Below, in pieces: positions 7,213 through 8,025 of a stretch of 8,025 bases of DNA. The DNA is from Planctomycetota bacterium. Its GTDB lineage: Bacteria; Planctomycetota; UBA11346. The notes under the pieces are model-generated. The model searched no databases and was not told the origin of the DNA. It was given only the letters and a program-made list of their open reading frames with translations. How positions within the stretch are numbered: the first letter of the stretch is position 1; the number at the start of each line of letters is the position of its first letter. A program made the position numbers and the translations under genes. The DNA is taken from the NCBI GenBank assembly GCA_024641365.1, contig JAHEDF010000161.1:1-8025 (forward strand). Direction: 5' to 3'.

Positions 7213-7397
7213 TGATTGTAAAATTTCAACACCATTGTCAAAGCAACAAAAGCAAATAATCCAATAAAAATAAATACTGGAATATATGAATTCATTTTTG
7301 CTTCGACATGACTACCAGCGGGTGGATGATAAGAGCGCTGGTGACGTTTGGTATGTGGTCCTGTTTGTTGTTTGGTGGCATGACGACGCGTACTCAT
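7209..7397 (-). CDS. Small basic membrane protein with one C-terminal transmembrane segment
   Basis: The ORF encodes 62 aa. The start is well supported: GAGGAG lies 6 bases before the ATG on the reverse strand (7409-7404). The first 34 residues are hydrophilic and rich in Arg, Lys and His (RRHATKQQ, TKRHQRSYH, then a Pro-Pro-Ala-Gly segment). Residues about 38-59 (YIPVFIFIGLFAFVALTMVL) form one membrane helix, followed by KFYNQ. By the positive-inside rule the basic part should lie in the cytoplasm, with the protein held by its C-terminal helix. I do not recognise the family with confidence. The layout loosely recalls half of a CrgA-type division protein (basic tail, then a PV-rich helix), but this is only a resemblance. 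It follows the ABM-type gene on the same strand after a 148-base gap, so it probably has its own promoter. Confidence 0.72.
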   Translation of the reverse strand: MSTRRHATKQQTGPHTKRHQRSYHPPAGSHVEAKMNSYIPVFIFIGLFAFVALTMVLKFYNQ

Positions 7398-7403
7398 TGC
7401 TAT

Positions 7404-7409
7404 CTCCTC
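7404..7409 (-). promoter_or_regulatory. Strong ribosome binding site of the small membrane protein gene
   Basis: On the reverse strand GAGGAG is followed by ATAGCA and the ATG at 7397, a spacing of 6 bases. It is among the best Shine-Dalgarno sites in the window and is the main evidence that the 62-aa frame is a real gene. Confidence 0.75.
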
Positions 7410-7491
7410 ATGACAATGACATGACCTTGATTTACCTACGTGTGTTGTATCACGACGTTGGCATCTATTAATTCATGGACATGGAGAAGGA

Positions 7492-7524
7492 GACATGTCA
7501 CAAAAAATCTGCGACAGGTCACAA
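7492..7524. promoter_or_regulatory. Direct repeat, possible operator, 21-base period
   Basis: GACATGTCACAA (7492-7503) and GACAGGTCACAA (7513-7524) match at 11 of 12 positions and start exactly 21 bases apart, about two helical turns. The first contains the palindrome GACATGTC. Read on the reverse strand, each ends up as TTGTGAC plus TGTC, upstream of the small membrane protein gene and just downstream of the ABM-type gene. Same-face spacing fits a protein-binding site, but no regulator can be named. Confidence 0.35.
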
Positions 7525-7545
7525 TAAACTTATAAACCATTAAAA

Positions 7546-7854
7546 TTAGGCGGGTTTAAGCACCTGTACGGCAATGTTTTCAACTAAACCAGTTACTTTT
7601 TCGCGATAGGCTTTCATATGATCTGCGACCAAGTGCGCTTGTAAGGCAGGGACATCGCGCCATTGCTCAATAACAACGACAACATCTGCACGTTGCGGTG
7701 TTTTAATTGTCAGCGGTTCGCTTTGGTCGATGGTAGGACCATATGCGATACACCCATCTTCCTGTAATACCAAAGGTACAACTTTATGAAATTCGCTGAG
7801 GAATGCCGAGCGTTTGCCGGGCGTACAGGTGATGGTCGCTATTACATGAATCAT
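7546..7854 (-). CDS. Antibiotic biosynthesis monooxygenase (ABM, YgiN-like) domain protein
   Basis: The 102-aa protein fits the single-domain ABM family, which forms small dimers with a ferredoxin-like fold. Recognisable blocks are the N-terminal strand MIHVIATITCTPGKRSAFLSEF (residues 1-22), the EDGCIAYGPTID segment (32-43), VVVVIEQWRDVPAL (58-71) with Trp65, and the helix HLVADHMKAYREKV with His74 and His79, followed by a final strand VENIAVQVLKP. Family members include quinol monooxygenases and many proteins of unknown substrate, so the exact activity cannot be assigned. There is no signal peptide, so it is predicted cytoplasmic. The ATG at 7854 gives the usual N-terminus, but no Shine-Dalgarno precedes it. 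A perfect palindrome covers the start codon, which may control translation or binding of a repressor. It follows an incomplete gene on the same strand after 65 bases. Confidence 0.9.
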   Translation of the reverse strand: MIHVIATITCTPGKRSAFLSEFHKVVPLVLQEDGCIAYGPTIDQSEPLTIKTPQRADVVVVIEQWRDVPALQAHLVADHMKAYREKVTGLVENIAVQVLKPA

Positions 7855-7859
7855 GTAAT
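7841..7859. promoter_or_regulatory. Perfect 19-base palindrome over the ABM gene start codon
   Basis: ATTACATGA and TCATGTAAT are perfect 9-base arms around a single A at 7850. The minus-strand start codon (7854-7852) lies in the right arm. The one-base centre makes an RNA hairpin unlikely to close fully, so a dimeric DNA-binding protein is the better reading. The sequence also encodes the first residues of the protein. Confidence 0.5.
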
Positions 7860-7906
7860 TGAGTGTGACTTAAAAATCGCATCAGCAAGTAAAAATTGTT
7901 ATAATA

Positions 7907-7933
7907 ATTATAATAATTTTTATAATGACTCAA
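7907..7933 (-). promoter_or_regulatory. Possible promoter for the ABM gene
   Basis: On the reverse strand TTGAGT (7933-7928) is followed after 15 bases by TATAAT (7912-7907), in a very AT-rich stretch. The spacer is short and the -35 overlaps the end of the upstream gene. Several TATAAT-like hexamers occur on both strands here, so the assignment is weak. Confidence 0.3.
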
Positions 7934-8025
7934 TGTGCTGCACGCGCCAACCAAAACCTCCAGGTAAATCTGCTCGTTCTTCGTCACTACCCAAACTATA
8001 TACGACAGCAACATGTGCAGCGACG
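7920..8025 (-). CDS. 3' end of an unrecognised gene (partial)
   Basis: On the reverse strand a frame enters from the right edge and stops at TAA (7922-7920), leaving 34 residues: VAAHVAVVYSLG, then SDEERADLPGGFGWRVQHIESL in two adjoining blocks. Codon use is ordinary and the composition is that of a soluble protein tail. The stop is followed at once by the AT-rich region upstream of the ABM gene, which fits a real gene end. A rival ATG frame (8014-7784) gives a low-complexity Tyr/Asn-rich peptide and overlaps the ABM gene, so I reject it. I do not recognise the family from so short a tail. Confidence 0.55.
   Translation of the reverse strand, partial: VAAHVAVVYSLGSDEERADLPGGFGWRVQHIESL

Noticed and set aside
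7899..7913. AT-only palindrome TTATAAT-A-ATTATAA
   Set aside because: Perfect palindromes of A and T alone are common in such AT-rich stretches, and there is no further support for a binding site.
7784..8014. Minus-strand 76-codon frame at the right edge
   Set aside because: It overlaps the ABM gene start and becomes Tyr/Asn-rich low-complexity sequence over the AT-rich spacer. The frame ending at 7920 fits better.

Overview
The window comes from a bacterium of moderate to low GC, with AT-rich intergenic spacers. The left third holds a gene pair of the DUF1592/DUF1552 type, with a planctomycete-type cytochrome c domain. Such pairs are typical of Planctomycetes, Verrucomicrobia, Myxococcota and some gammaproteobacteria. 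The TsaD protein also carries a variant P-loop-like motif (GAWPGLIGSLL) that I associate with planctomycete-like homologues. A PVC-superphylum member is my best guess, but this is an inference from few genes.

Layout, left to right. (1) 1-3780, minus strand: a two-gene operon. The upstream gene (1243-3780) is a Sec-exported protein with two CxxCH haem-binding motifs and the DUF1587/1595/1592/1588/1585 domain series. Two bases after its stop begins a Tat-exported DUF1552 protein, which runs off the left edge. (2) 3781-4092: a 312-base spacer with no convincing gene, probably holding the operon promoter. (3) 4093-5130, minus: tsaD, the catalytic subunit for tRNA t6A37 synthesis. (4) 5131-5328: divergent spacer with small palindromes. 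(5) 5329-6927, plus: a soluble hybrid histidine kinase ordered REC, coiled coil, HisKA, HATPase, REC. It starts at GTG behind a good Shine-Dalgarno. (6) 6926-7089: a compact element of about 164 bases with 17-base terminal inverted repeats and a strong internal 42-base hairpin. It begins on the kinase stop codon and looks like a MITE or palindromic repeat. (7) 7090-7208: further small hairpins. (8) 7209-7397, minus: a small, basic, C-terminally anchored membrane protein with an excellent ribosome binding site. (9) 7546-7854, minus: an antibiotic biosynthesis monooxygenase (ABM/YgiN-like) protein whose start codon sits in a perfect 19-base palindrome. (10) 7920-8025, minus: the 3' end of an unrecognised gene entering from the right.

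The genes do not form one pathway. The only clear functional unit is the DUF1592/DUF1552 pair: two exported proteins made from one transcript, one a predicted c-type cytochrome, with no firmly known biochemical role. The kinase has degenerate features (a first REC without the usual acidic pair, and Asn for Asp in the ATP-lid G1 box) and no adjacent separate response regulator. No RNA gene, CRISPR array or intact transposase is visible.
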